Made by a program: the position numbers and the translations under genes
Shown here: positions 13,470 to 24,573 of the stretch, piece by piece
Position numbering within the stretch: the stretch's first letter is position 1
How the letters are laid out: each line of letters begins with the position of its first letter
NCBI GenBank assembly: GCA_012861695.1
Contig: JAAOOA010000613.1
Coordinates: 164,501-228,500, forward strand
Reading direction: 5' to 3'
Length of the DNA stretch: 64,000 nucleotides
Origin: Trematomus loennbergii
Lineage: Eukaryota; Chordata; Actinopteri; Perciformes; Nototheniidae
The notes under the pieces: model-generated
Seen by the model: the letters and a program-made list of their open reading frames with translations, nothing else
Database searches by the model: none
Told to the model about the DNA's origin: nothing

Positions 13470-15004
13470 AGAGGTGGGAAGCAGTGGAGTACAAATACTT
13501 CATTACTAGTACATTTATCTGGTATCAGTACTTTACTCCACTACTTATTTTTCTGACGACTTTTTACTTCTTACATTTTGAACACAAATACCTGTACTCT
13601 CTACTTCTTACATTTTGAACACAAATACCTGTACTTTCCACTTCTTACATTTTGAACACAAATACCTGTACTTTCTACTTCTTACATTTTGAACACAAAT
13701 ACCTGTACTTTCTACTTCTTACATTTTTAACACAAATACCTGTACTTTCTACTTCTTACATTTTGAACACAAATACCTGTACTTTCTACTTCTTACATTT
13801 GAACACAAATACCTGTACTTTCTACTTCTTACATTTTGAACACAAATACCTGTACTTTCTACTTCTTGCATTTTGAACACAAATACCTGTACTTTCTACT
13901 TCTTACATTTTGAACACAAATACCTGTACTTTCTACTTCTTACATGTTGAACACAAATACCTGTACTTTCTACTTCTTACATTTCTAACCCAAATACCTG
14001 TACTTTCTACTTCTTACATTTTGAACACAAATACCTGTACTCTCTACTTCTTACATTTGAACACAAATACCTGTACTTTCTACTTCTTACATGTTGAACA
14101 CAAATACCTGTACTTTCTACTTCTTACATGTTGAACACAAATACCTGTACTTTCTACTTCTTACATGTTGAACACAAATACCTGTACTTTCTACTTCTTA
14201 CATGTTTGAACACAAATACCTGTACTTTCTACTTCTTACATGTTGAACACAAATACCTGTACTTTCTACTTCTTACATGTTGAACCCAAATACCTGTACT
14301 TTCTACTTCTTACATGTTGAACACAAATACCTGTACTTTCTACTTCTTACATGTTGAACACAAATACCTGTACTTTCTACTTCTTACATGTTGAACCCAA
14401 ATACCTGTACTTTCTACTTCTTACATGTTGAACACAAATACCTGTACTTTCTACTTCTTACATGTTGAACACAAATACCTGTACTTTCTACTTCTTACAT
14501 GTTGAACACAAATACCTGTACTTTCTACTTCTTACATGTTGAACTCAAATACCTGTACTTTCTACTTCTTACATGTTGAACACAAATACCTGTACTTTCT
14601 ACTTCTTACATTTCCCAAACCGGCTGGTTCCTTTAGTTTGAATGTGTGTTTGGTGGCGTGATCATTATTATTTAGAGTCATTGCGTGCCTATTGATTTGA
14701 ACACGATCCGTGTATCCATATTTCCTGGTCTTCTCTAAAGAAGAGGGACCAATGAAAACGTTGTCATGTTGCCGTTGTTCAGCATGGAAACATTCATTAG
14801 CTAACAATGACATTATTGTTCTATTAATATAAAGGGAGGTCAGGTACTCTTTAAAACAGCTGCTAGTTATGGGTACTTTTTACTTAAGTACATTTCAAAG
14901 CCCCTTTACTTTTACTTGAGTAAAGAAGTTTAGTCAGTACTTCTACTTTCACCAGAGTATTTTTAAACACGAGTATCTGTACTTCTACTTGAGTAAAGGA
15001 TGTG
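13470..15004 (+). mobile_element. Dispersed repeat family B, copy with satellite expansion
   Basis: Ends cagaggtgggaag (left) and gccgtctctg (right), with internal landmarks gtggagtacaaatacttc, tttgaatgtgtgtttggtgg and acttttacttgagtaaagaa. The same family recurs at 28930-29635, 30598-30690, 41206-41930 and 45790-46352. Class unsure (hAT-like termini). Confidence 0.7.
13556..14612 (+). repeat. 37-bp minisatellite, about 28 copies
   Basis: The unit contains gaacacaaatacctgtactt followed by tctacttcttacat. Early units carry acattttgaac, later ones acatgttgaac. The same unit occurs once or a few times in other family B copies, so the array expanded from within the element. Confidence 0.95.
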
Positions 15005-15708
15005 TGTTGTTTTGCCGTCTCTGTATACGAGTGAAACAGACACCACCTGTACTGTGTTTCCATTTAAGTTTGTATCTGTGCTGTTCACATCAAACAATGG
15101 GAGGGAGAAGTTCCTTGGCTCCCTGTTAGGAGTTGAAAAATGACACGACTGGACACCTTTTTGAGAAAGCGACACCTCTCTGTTGTCGGGGAGGAAAGGA
15201 AGTTCAGGGTGTGATATTGGCGGAGAGGAAAAATATGAGTTATGTCGTTTTTAATGAAAAGTATCTGCGGTGTCTTGTGTGGAGTTGTGGTTGGCACCAT
15301 CAGCACATCGTTATCTCCCTCTGTTCCCCGGCTACGAGGCAGAGAAGACCACCCAGAATGCAATGCGGCAGAGTCGCACTACAGGCCATTAAACACAGAC
15401 AGCAGCACCTGGCGAACAGGGGACGAGGGGGAGGAAGTGAAGGGGGAAGGTAGCGGAAACGCCAATAAATGGATCTGAGAGGCGCTCATTATCACTCACA
15501 ACAGGTACTACTGGCCACACATCTTCCCTGGTTAGAATCAGAGGGATGAAGTACAACTAAAGATGAATAAAAACAACAAATATTTATAATGAACTGCTAT
15601 GAACATGCAAAGTTAAAGTGAAAACGTGCAATACATCCGTAAATCCTGTTTCCCCATCATACCGTGGTGCTTAAGATGGAGGTTTTAAGTGTCCCTCCTG
15701 TTGTCTTC

Positions 15709-15712
<4 letters not shown>
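15005..15712. other. No supported gene
   Basis: Overlapping ORFs at 15133-15478 are short and lack domains. One begins MKSICGVLCGVVVG, which resembles a signal peptide, but nothing else supports it. Confidence 0.3.
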
Positions 15713-15874
<162 letters not shown>

Positions 15875-16465
15875 TATGTGCCCATCCCCCACATGGATCA
15901 CACCTGGCACACGCAATACATGTTCAGTGTCTGTATTTACTGCAGTTTGTCATGTATACCAGTAGTCTGATACAATATTTACAGTTTGAAAGGGTGTTAA
16001 ATGAAATGTGGTGATGATTAATGGTTTTTGTGTTAATATAATAGCAGTTAAAACAGGACCGGTCATATTTTACCGCGAACACCAAAGTAAGGGGGGGAAC
16101 ACGAAGACAATAGGAGGGTTAAATAGCAAAAACTATGGATTTTTGGGCCAAAGATTCACGAGAAAGTGTTAAAAAACGGTCTTATATAATAAAAACGTGC
16201 CATAAAAAAATAAAGGTAAACTAGTAAATAAGAGTGTATATAAACATACGTGGAAAGACCTAAAGGTGGCTAATGTATTTATTATAATTGTATAATTGTA
16301 TTCTTGATTATTCATTTTAATTATTGCATTTTTCTAAAATATTCTTGTTTTATTCAGTCCTGTGTTTATTAATGTTTCCATTGGTTTGAAATGTTTTTAT
16401 CAATCAAGTATGAAGTTATGTGTGGTATTTTATAATGTGGGTAGTATTGTTTTTATTTATGTTTT

Positions 16466-16545
16466 TGTGTAGCACTTTGTGTTACCTTTTGTGAAAAAGA
16501 AAAGTGCTATATGCATAATGTTGGATTGATTAATTGATAGTAATG
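16466..16545 (+). mobile_element. LINE-type 3' tail fragment
   Basis: tgtagcactttgtgttacct ... aaaagtgctatat ... ttggattgattaattgat has the form of fish non-LTR retrotransposon 3' ends. No coding part is present. Confidence 0.45.
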
Positions 16546-17417
16546 TGCACATTGTACTTCAATATATAACTATTAAGATTGTAAGGCCAAGGGTTTTGAT
16601 GCTGACGGTGAAAAAAAAGTCCTGATGTGAAGAAGAACATGTCTGACATTGTTTTTGGTCTTAGACCTCTACATGATAGGTGTTAGAAATCTAAATAGGA
16701 AAAAGAGTGGAGTCATTTCTGCGGATTAAAATGACGTTTTGAATCAGCTCTGTATATTTTGCAACATGACAGATATAAAAGGCCACCAGTGTCGTAAAAT
16801 AACAGTCTGATCTTCCCTGTCTGGACTCTCTAAAAGGCCATATTTATAATCATTTTTCAGCTCATGTTCCCCCTAGCAGTAGAATTGAATAAACCAGTCA
16901 TGAATTAAGGTGTTGTAACAGTGCCCCCTAGTGGACGAGGTGAGAAAAGTGGTGTGCTTTAACCTTGAGTCTGCAGTTACTCACTCTGGCAGACACACTT
17001 TAACACTTCCTCTCTTGTTTAACCAATATACCTGATTTTATGATGGCAATATTCGTTTCCAAGCTATATATTATAGTCTAAAGGTTATAACAGACATCAT
17101 TATCTGAGTGAAAACACATGCTAATCACATTTTAATCTTTTCTGATCAGCGTCAGATAACGGCAGTCTTAACAAAAGGCCTCAATGTTTGCAATTATTTC
17201 TCCAGCTTCACTAGACAAACCGTTCAAATGCCAATCCCTGCACAATGCCTGTCATTTAAACGAGCACCTGACTGTAATTATGCAAATGTGGAGTAATTAG
17301 CCAAGAAACCTGGAAGCCCTAACGAGTTGTTGCGAAAGACTACAGGGTAATTTCAGATAATGAGCCTCCCATTGTGCGCCTCGGTTTACATAACACACTT
17401 CTTCTTTTTTTTAAGGG
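16546..17417. other. Repeat-poor sequence with octamer-like site
   Basis: 17150-17400 carries tgtaattatgcaaatg (a POU octamer ATGCAAAT beside a homeodomain-type TAATTA) and gagtaattag. It may be a conserved regulatory element; this cannot be shown from one sequence. Confidence 0.25.
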
Positions 17418-17422
17418 ATTCC

Positions 17423-17749
17423 TGTAGCTGACGCTCAAAGTGCCCTTATTTATTGTTCTGTATTTTTTGAAGAGTGTTTAATAATGTATGCTTGAACTTT
17501 GTTATTTTGTAAAAATAACAAGAGTTGTCTTTCCGGAAGTCATGTGACCTCTTGCCCCGGATGTTTATATTGTGTTTGTGAGAGAGTAAAAGGGCGCTAA
17601 AAGTGTCAACGATGTGATAACGTAATTCTACTGCTGGTCTACTAGGCGAACACGTTTTCACGGTGTTTCATGACTGTAAAGAAAAGAATAAACGTGATTG
17701 TGGACATCAGTTCGATACGTAAAGTTCTTTCAAGACCAGAGTAGTTACA
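17423..17749 (+). repeat. 5' LTR of the BEL/Pao element
   Basis: 327 bp, starts tgtagctgacgc and ends agtagttaca. Contains tgtttatatt (possible TATA) and an AATAAA within agaataaacg. Matches 24574-24900 at every position I compared. Confidence 0.93.
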
Positions 17750-17787
17750 GTGAAAACGTAACCTAATCCATCGGAACGAGGTATTCG

Positions 17788-18215
17788 ACCCTGCTGCAAG
17801 CTACAGGCTAAAGTGCGCTACGCTGTTCCACACCCTGCTGCAAGCAACAGGCTAGAGGTGAGACGCTGTTCTCAATCCTGCTACAAGCTACAGGCTAAAG
17901 TGTGCAAAGCTATTTGATCCTGCTGCAAGCTACAGGCTGAAGAGGCTAAAGACGTGAGAAGCTGTTCCCCATCCTGCTGCAAGCAACAGGCGTATCGTGT
18001 CGTGTGCGAAGCTGCGCCTCATCGGACGGTGTGCTGCGTATCCCGTACGGACGACAGGCTTCATCAGACGGTGTGCTGCGTATCCCGTGCGGACGATCGG
18101 CTCATCAGACGGTGTGCTGCATATCCCGTGCGGACGATCGGCTCATCAGACGGTGTGCTGCGTATCCCGTGCGGACGACAAGCTTCATCGGACTGTCTGC
18201 TGTTGTCCTGCTGGA
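17788..18215 (+). repeat. Two tandem repeat arrays in the BEL/Pao leader
   Basis: First array: about five copies of a 42-55-bp unit around ctgctgcaagctacaggct (17790-17990). Second: about five copies of a 41-42-bp unit around tcatcagacggtgtgctgcg (18019-18200). Both lie between the 5' LTR and gag. The ORFs through this stretch simply translate the repeats. Confidence 0.85.
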
Positions 18216-18517
18216 ACACGGGCTTCAGTGTGCAGCTGAGCATCTTCTCCTGGAGCGAATTCAGGTTTCTGCGTGGCTCTTCAGGTTGAACTGTACTTTT
18301 AAATGTAAACCTCAAATAATTGATGGATAGTCCCACAAATAAGGTAAAGGTAATAAAGACTTATTAGAATAAAGTAAAGAAAATATATTTAAAGTTCCTG
18401 AAAAGTAACTGTTGTTGTTAAGGGTTATTACTGTTAAGAATTTTATTGGCTAAGTGTTAAAGGTATTCCAAAAGTTGCCATTCATATGCCTGTAACTTAG
18501 TCTGTCAGTCTGATTTA

Positions 18518-19246
18518 ATGTCGCTAAATGAAGAAGAGCAAAGCCCAGACCTTGAAGCAAGGAAATCCTCTCGAGAGAGACGGCTAACACCAAAAATGCA
18601 AGAACTTAAAGAGCAAGAATTAACTCAAAAGGAGAAGAAGTTCAAAACGGTGTATGAAAAATGGAAAAATGAGGTAAGAGACATTCGTACAATACTTAAA
18701 AGAGAATGCTCTGAGAGTGACATGTGTAACATGATGGATGAAGTTCAGGGGCTTGAATCCGAATTAAAGGACTTGTATGACAACATGCGACTTAATACAG
18801 CACCTAATCTGGAAATTCGCAGGAAAATGGATGCATGCTCAGCTGTAACAGCAGATCTACTACAGCTAATGAGAGTAAGGTTAACTGAAGATGCAGGCGA
18901 CTTTGACGCTAAGGCAGAAAAATCAAGGTTACGCATGCTGCTTAATAATGAGTATGCTCGGTCCATATATGGATCTACAGCATCTAGAGCCACTGCACCC
19001 AGCTACCGTTCAGATCATCTCTCAGAGTCACCTAGTATTTCAGCCAGGAGAGCAGAGTCAGTTGCACAGTTAGCGGCAAAAAGAGCTGAAATTGATATGG
19101 AAGCTGCTATTGAAGCTCAACGTCAACAATTGAAAAAACTTGAAAATCAAAGAGACCTTGATGTCATTCAGGCAAAGATAAATGTGTATACCGAAGAGAG
19201 AGAAGGGAAAGGAGTGAGAGGTGTAGTCCTGTACACAGCCAATTGA
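18518..19246 (+). CDS. BEL/Pao gag, N-terminal part
   Basis: 242 residues, very charged and helical. KMQELKEQELTQKEKKF and a later AEIDMEAAIEAQRQQLKKLE segment predict coiled coils suited to capsid assembly. The ORF stops at 19246, but the next reading frame is already open upstream and continues the gag. The shift (about 19205-19240) equals one missing base, so this is probably the front of one gag rather than a separate gene. Start ATG 18518 is the first Met after an upstream stop. Confidence 0.75.
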   Translation: MSLNEEEQSPDLEARKSSRERRLTPKMQELKEQELTQKEKKFKTVYEKWKNEVRDIRTILKRECSESDMCNMMDEVQGLESELKDLYDNMRLNTAPNLEIRRKMDACSAVTADLLQLMRVRLTEDAGDFDAKAEKSRLRMLLNNEYARSIYGSTASRATAPSYRSDHLSESPSISARRAESVAQLAAKRAEIDMEAAIEAQRQQLKKLENQRDLDVIQAKINVYTEEREGKGVRGVVLYTAN

Positions 19247-20151
19247 ATGATGCTAACCCATCTTCTCCTCACTCTGGAAGTCAAGAAATGACAAAAAATG
19301 AGGCACATTTAGTACAGGCGTTGCAAGAAGCAATGGCTCTCACCCGACTTCCAGTCCCAGAACCCACTGTATTCTTTGGTGATCCATTGAAGTTCACTGA
19401 GTGGAGCGCGAGCTTTAAAGCTCTAATAGAGAGGCGATGCTCTAACCCTGCAGATAGGCTGTTCTACCTGCAAAAGTACGTAGCAGGGGGGGCGAAATCT
19501 GCCCTTGAAGGTAGCTTCTACAGAAAAGATGAGGAGGCCTATGAACAAGCATGGGATAGGCTGAATGCCAGATATGGTCATTCCTTTGTTGTGCAGCGAG
19601 CCTTCAGAGAGAAACTCAATGGATGGCCAAAGATTGGGGGAAAGGAATATATCAAGTTGAGAGAATTTAGTGATTTCCTCCAAACATGCAGCAACGCTAT
19701 GCCTCACGTTAAGGGCCTACAAGTTCTTAACGACTGTGAAGAAAATCAGAAGATGCTAACCAAACTTCCTGATTGGTTCACATCAAGGTGGAACCGTTCT
19801 GTCACAGAACAGCTGGATTCAGGCAATGATTATCCAAGTTTCGCAGAGTTTGCCAGGTTCATATCAAAGGAGGCCCGTATAGCATGCAACCCAGTGTCAT
19901 CACTATATGCTCTGAAACCCTCAGCAGAAATGCCTATAAGAGAAGCAAAAGGGCCAAAAGCAAACACATTTCTCACGGATGTGGGGGATTCAGACACACC
20001 TTGCATTGTAGCTAAAACCAACGTAGAAGAAACCAAGTCAGAAGATGCAGAGAAAGTGAAGAAAGGGAGCATGCTAACACAAAACACAACTGAGTGTTTT
20101 TGCTGTGGAGAAAATCATTCCATATTCAAATGCCAAAAGCTACTGAATTGA
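19243..20151 (+). CDS. BEL/Pao gag, DUF1759-like capsid part with zinc knuckle
   Basis: About 300 residues without its own ATG at the left edge, which supports continuation from the upstream frame. VPEPTVFFGDPLKFTEWSASF followed by RLFYLQKYVAGGAK is the signature of the DUF1759 gag domain found in BEL/Pao. The C-terminus enters a CCHC-type knuckle (C-F-C-C-G-E-N-H then C) and stops at 20151. The rest of the nucleocapsid continues in the next frame. Confidence 0.8.
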   Translation: MNDANPSSPHSGSQEMTKNEAHLVQALQEAMALTRLPVPEPTVFFGDPLKFTEWSASFKALIERRCSNPADRLFYLQKYVAGGAKSALEGSFYRKDEEAYEQAWDRLNARYGHSFVVQRAFREKLNGWPKIGGKEYIKLREFSDFLQTCSNAMPHVKGLQVLNDCEENQKMLTKLPDWFTSRWNRSVTEQLDSGNDYPSFAEFARFISKEARIACNPVSSLYALKPSAEMPIREAKGPKANTFLTDVGDSDTPCIVAKTNVEETKSEDAEKVKKGSMLTQNTTECFCCGENHSIFKCQKLLN

Positions 20152-23100
20152 CTGTGGAGGAAAAGAGAAAATGCATACAAGAAAATAGGCTGTGTTTTGC
20201 ATGCCTGAGAAAGGGACATGTCTCCAGAGACTGCAAGAACAGAGCCATGTGTGGCATATGCAAAAGGGGTCATCCGACTCCTTTGCATGAAGAGCGTTCC
20301 TCAGCGGACAAACCCTACACACACAGCAGGTTTGAAGGAAATACATCCTCTCTATCATGTTGTGTGAATGGAGGTGAAGGTGGGAGCACATCAATGATCG
20401 TGCCAGTGTGGATTTCATCATCTAACACTCCTAATTCTGAAACTCTGGTGTATGCTCTATTGGACACCCAAAGCAGTCACACCTTTGTAGAACAGGAGGT
20501 TTGTGAGAAGCTGCAAACAAAGATGGAGCCGGTAAAACTAAAATTATCAACTATGATGGGAAAAGACTCAATTGTAAAGAGTCAGAGAGTTTGTGGACTC
20601 AAAGTCAGAGGGTTCACCTCAAATACATCCATTGATCTGCCTCCAGCTTATACAAGGGATTTCATTCCACTTGAACGTGCGCACATTCCAACCTGCAAGA
20701 CAGCCATCAAATGGAAACACCTTGCAGATATAGCTCAAGAGATGCCCCCACTTATAGATTGCGGTGTTGGAATACTGATTGGCTATGACTGCTCCAGAGC
20801 ACTGGCCCCAAGGAAAATCATCACTGGTGGCGATTACGAGCCCTATGCCATTAAGACTGACCTTGGATGGAGCATCGTAGGAAGTGCATCACAGCGTGTG
20901 AACTCTCAAGATGTGACTGGACTTTGTCATCGGGTATCGGTCAGGGAGGTGACACCTGTAACACCATCAGCGGTTATCAAGGTGCTGGAGTCCGATTTCG
21001 CGGACACCAGGCCAGGGGACAAAAGTATATCACAAGATGATATTCGCTTTCTGCAGATCTTAAAGGAAGGAATCCAGCAAAACGAGCTGGGTCATCTAGA
21101 AATGCCTCTTCCATTCAAAGCACGACCTCTACTCCCAGACAACAAAAGGCTGGCTTTGATTCGGCTAAAGCACCTTAAAAGGAAACTGGAAAGAGATCCC
21201 AAATTCAAGGCCGACTATGTGAAGTTTATGGATGGCGTCTTCAAAGATGGCGACGCCGAGAAAGCAGAAACACAACCAGAACCAGGCAAGGTCTGGTATA
21301 TCCCACACCAAGGGGTTTACCATCCTCGGAAACCAGATAAAATAAGAGTGGTTTTCGATTGTTCTGCAAAGTACGAAGGCACCTCCTTAAACGATCACCT
21401 GCTAACAGGACCGGATCTCACAAATGGCCTAACTGCAGTGCTCTGCCGGTTTCGTAAGCATGCCGTCGCAGTCATGTGCGATGTGGAAAAAATGTTCCAC
21501 AGGTTCCATGTCCACAAAGAAGACAGGGACTACTTTCGGTTTCTCTGGTGGGAAAATGGGGATACAGACTCGGAACCCACAGCATACCGAATGAAGGTCC
21601 ATCTTTTCGGAGCATCATCTTCCCCTGGCTGCGCCAATTATGGTCTGAAGCATCTTGCCAGTCAGAATCAAATACAGTACCCCTCTGCAGCTAGCTTCAT
21701 CAGAAAGAACTTCTATGTAGACGACGGCATCATAAGCTTGGAGTCTGTCGATGAGGCAGTTAAGTTGGTGAAGGAAGCCCAAGTTGTGTGTGCCAAAGGG
21801 AATCTACACCTTCACAAATTCCTTTCCAACAACCGGGAAGTTCTAGACTCCATCTGTGCTTCAGAACGCGCTGCAGAGGTACAAAATGTGGACCTCAACC
21901 ACGATGAACTTCCAGCACAGAGAGTGCTAGGAATAAGATGGAACGTTGAAAGTGACAACTTCTCCTTCAAGGTGTCACTCGATGAGAAACCAGCAACTCG
22001 CCGTGGGATACTCTCAGTTGTGGCCTCTCTGTATGACCCATTGGGGTTTCTAGCTCCATTCATCCTAGAAGGAAAGAGGGTTCTGCAAGAGATGTGTCAG
22101 AAGGGAACCGGATGGGATGAACCACTGCCAAGCGGATTGAAGCTAAGGTGGGAGAGTTGGATGGATGATCTGGAAAATCTTGAGAAGATTCAAATCCCAA
22201 GATGCTTCACACCTAAACACTTTTGTGAGCTACTGAGTGTCGAGCTTCATCACTTTTCTGATGCGAGCAGTCAGGGGTACGGACAGTGCTCATATGTCAG
22301 GTTGGTGGGTAAAGAGAACATACACTGCGCCTTTGTCATGGGCAAAGCGAGAGTCGCACCAACAAAAATAGTTACTATCCCAAGACTGGAGCTTACGGCT
22401 GCAGTGACCTCCGCTGCGGTGAGTAGCATGCTAAAGGAGGAGCTGGATCTAAAAGTGGACAAAGAATACTTCTGGACAGATTCGCAGGTAGTCCTGGGTT
22501 ATATAAATAACGAAGCTCGAAGATTTCATGTCTTTGTCGCAAACCGTGTTCAGAGGATTCGGGAAGCTACCAACCCGGGACAGTGGTTCTATGTTGAAAC
22601 AGGAGAAAACCCAGCTGACCACGCTTCGAGAGGCCTCAAGGTGGCAGACCTCATCAGCTCAAATTGGATCACAGGTCCCAAGTTTCTATGGGAAAGAGAG
22701 ATCGTTGCACATCAGGGTACTACAGAGTTGCTGGTGGGAGACCCTGAGGTTAAGGCTACTCAAGTTCTGAAATCAGATGTTGCAGTGCAATGTGACTTTC
22801 AAGAGCAACTGTCAAGGTTCTCAAGATGGACCACAGCAGTCAATGTCATTGCTCGCATTCAACGATTGGCTAAGAGGATCAAGGCCACTGAGCCTTTAAA
22901 TGTGGAGGAAAGAAAGCAAGCTGCACTGACACTCATCAAGCTTGCACAACAAGATGCCTTTCAAGAAGAGTTGAACACGCTCAGCCAGAAATCAGGAAGG
23001 CTTCCTCGCAACCATCAACTGTATCAGCTTGATCCATTCATCCAAAATGGCGTAATGAGAGTGGGAGGGCGAATGAGGAAAGCGTCGGGACCACTGGAGT

Positions 23101-23471
23101 TGAGACACCCAATAATCCTCCCTAAGGATGGTGCAGTCACACGCCTCCTCCTTGCACACCACCACAACATGACACAACACCAAGGCAGAGGTTATACTCT
23201 GAATGAACTGAGAGCCAACGGCTACTGGATTGTTGGTGGAAGTAAAGTAGTAGCCCAGTTCATCAGGCGATGTGTCTTGTGTAGGAGAGCTAGAGCACCA
23301 CCAGAAGAGCAGCGGATGGCGGACCTACCTAGCGACCGTACAGATCCCTCACCACCGTTCACATACTGCGGTATGGACTGTTTTGGCCCCTTTCATACTC
23401 GCAGGGCCGCAAAGAATACAAACGGTATGGTCTTCTCTTCACGTGCCTATGTTCCAGAGCAGTCCACATAG
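20094..23471 (+). CDS. BEL/Pao pol: protease, reverse transcriptase, RNase H, integrase N-part
   Basis: About 1125 residues. Residues near 34-65 hold two further Cys/His knuckles (CFACLRKGH and CGICKRGH). The aspartic protease site near 122 reads LLDTQSSHTF, with Gln where most retropepsins have Gly; this may be normal for vertebrate members. Reverse transcriptase spans roughly 430-640 with CDVEKMFHRFHV and FYVDDG (about 541). RNase H is about 720-870 (HHFSDASSQ, WTDSQVVLGY). Integrase begins near 1010 with an HHCC zinc motif ending CVLCRRAR, and the catalytic core starts MDCFGPF before the frame is lost near 23405. Confidence 0.9.
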   Translation: MFLLWRKSFHIQMPKATELTVEEKRKCIQENRLCFACLRKGHVSRDCKNRAMCGICKRGHPTPLHEERSSADKPYTHSRFEGNTSSLSCCVNGGEGGSTSMIVPVWISSSNTPNSETLVYALLDTQSSHTFVEQEVCEKLQTKMEPVKLKLSTMMGKDSIVKSQRVCGLKVRGFTSNTSIDLPPAYTRDFIPLERAHIPTCKTAIKWKHLADIAQEMPPLIDCGVGILIGYDCSRALAPRKIITGGDYEPYAIKTDLGWSIVGSASQRVNSQDVTGLCHRVSVREVTPVTPSAVIKVLESDFADTRPGDKSISQDDIRFLQILKEGIQQNELGHLEMPLPFKARPLLPDNKRLALIRLKHLKRKLERDPKFKADYVKFMDGVFKDGDAEKAETQPEPGKVWYIPHQGVYHPRKPDKIRVVFDCSAKYEGTSLNDHLLTGPDLTNGLTAVLCRFRKHAVAVMCDVEKMFHRFHVHKEDRDYFRFLWWENGDTDSEPTAYRMKVHLFGASSSPGCANYGLKHLASQNQIQYPSAASFIRKNFYVDDGIISLESVDEAVKLVKEAQVVCAKGNLHLHKFLSNNREVLDSICASERAAEVQNVDLNHDELPAQRVLGIRWNVESDNFSFKVSLDEKPATRRGILSVVASLYDPLGFLAPFILEGKRVLQEMCQKGTGWDEPLPSGLKLRWESWMDDLENLEKIQIPRCFTPKHFCELLSVELHHFSDASSQGYGQCSYVRLVGKENIHCAFVMGKARVAPTKIVTIPRLELTAAVTSAAVSSMLKEELDLKVDKEYFWTDSQVVLGYINNEARRFHVFVANRVQRIREATNPGQWFYVETGENPADHASRGLKVADLISSNWITGPKFLWEREIVAHQGTTELLVGDPEVKATQVLKSDVAVQCDFQEQLSRFSRWTTAVNVIARIQRLAKRIKATEPLNVEERKQAALTLIKLAQQDAFQEELNTLSQKSGRLPRNHQLYQLDPFIQNGVMRVGGRMRKASGPLELRHPIILPKDGAVTRLLLAHHHNMTQHQGRGYTLNELRANGYWIVGGSKVVAQFIRRCVLCRRARAPPEEQRMADLPSDRTDPSPPFTYCGMDCFGPFHTRRAAKNTNGMVFSSRAYVPEQST

Positions 23472-23473
23472 AG

Positions 23474-24301
23474 ATGTTGGACGACATGACAACTGACGCG
23501 TTCATTAATGCCTTACGGTGCTTCATAGCTATCCGCGGCGCTGTGCGACACATCAGATCGGATCGGGGTTCTAACTTCGTGGGAGCAAAAAATGAAATTG
23601 CAAACGCCCTGAAGGAAGTCAACAAAGACAGAGTAGCTGCATATCTGGCAGATAGGCAGTGTGACTTCCTCATGAATGTGCCAGGCTCAAGTCATGCTGG
23701 AGGAGTATGGGAGCGGCAGATCAGGACAGTCAGAGGTGTACTGACCACAGTCCTTGCTCGCAGTGTGGGAAGATTGGATGACGCCTCTTTAAGAACCTTC
23801 TTTTACGAAGCCATGTCCATTGTAAATGGCCGCCCACTTACTGTCGACAACATCAGCAATCCTACAAGTCTGGAGCCGCTAACTCCAAATCATCTGATCA
23901 CCATGAAGTCATCTGTTCCACTTTCTCCACCAGGCAAGTTTGTTAAGGAGGATTTGTATGCCAGAAAACGCTGGAGAAGAGTTCAATATCTGTCCGAACA
24001 ATTTTGGAACAGATGGAGAAAGGAATATCTGGCCAACATTACTCTCAGGCAGCGATGGCACGTTCCAAGACGGAACATGAAAGTTGGTGATATCGTGATA
24101 GTCAAAGAAGAGGACATACCTCGCAATGAATGGAAACTTGCCAGAGTTCTTAAAGCACATGAGGATGATGATGGACTGGTGCGGAAGGTTTCAATACAGA
24201 TTGGGGTGCAGCAGTTGGGGAAAAAGTGTGAACGCCTCAACAAGCCATCCGTTGTTGAAAGACCGATTCAGAAGTTAGTTGTTCTAGTGGAGAGCAGTTA
24301 G
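23474..24301 (+). CDS. BEL/Pao pol, integrase C-terminal part
   Basis: Continues the integrase core in another frame: IRSDRGSNFVGA supplies the second catalytic Asp and GGVWERQIR the Glu of the D,D-35-E triad. Then NGRPLTVD and a basic C-terminal region with KVGDIVIVKEED. Open sequence in this frame extends left of the annotated start to about 23405, so it is the rest of the upstream ORF after a shift equal to one missing base. Ends at TAG 24301. Confidence 0.85.
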   Translation: MLDDMTTDAFINALRCFIAIRGAVRHIRSDRGSNFVGAKNEIANALKEVNKDRVAAYLADRQCDFLMNVPGSSHAGGVWERQIRTVRGVLTTVLARSVGRLDDASLRTFFYEAMSIVNGRPLTVDNISNPTSLEPLTPNHLITMKSSVPLSPPGKFVKEDLYARKRWRRVQYLSEQFWNRWRKEYLANITLRQRWHVPRRNMKVGDIVIVKEEDIPRNEWKLARVLKAHEDDDGLVRKVSIQIGVQQLGKKCERLNKPSVVERPIQKLVVLVESS

Positions 24302-24429
24302 GAAGCAAACAATTGCTAGAAACATATATATTTCCTCTTTAGGCTAAGGGAATATTAAAGTTGATGTAGCCTCAGTTATGTCAATTCTATTGTGAACTTG
24401 TACTGTTAATTCATTTGTTCAGTTGTTCA

Positions 24430-24461
<32 letters not shown>

Positions 24462-24573
24462 TAAGGGAAAGGCAAACAAGAGAAAAGAGTTGAAAATTAC
24501 CATTGATTTATTTGATGAACATCATATTGTATATTGACATCTGCATATGTGTTTGAAGGTAATTTGGTGGGAG

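Noticed and set aside
15242..15478. 78-residue ORF with a signal-peptide-like start
   Set aside because: Single short ORF without conserved cysteines, domain or splice partners; overlapping ORF in another frame.
17750..17790. Primer-binding site of the retrotransposon
   Set aside because: The sequence after the 5' LTR does not start with a clear TGG complement to a tRNA 3' end, so I could not assign a tRNA.
19243..20151. Programmed frameshifting between gag and pol
   Set aside because: Three shifts occur, including one inside integrase, and no slippery site plus pseudoknot is evident; missing bases explain all of them more simply.
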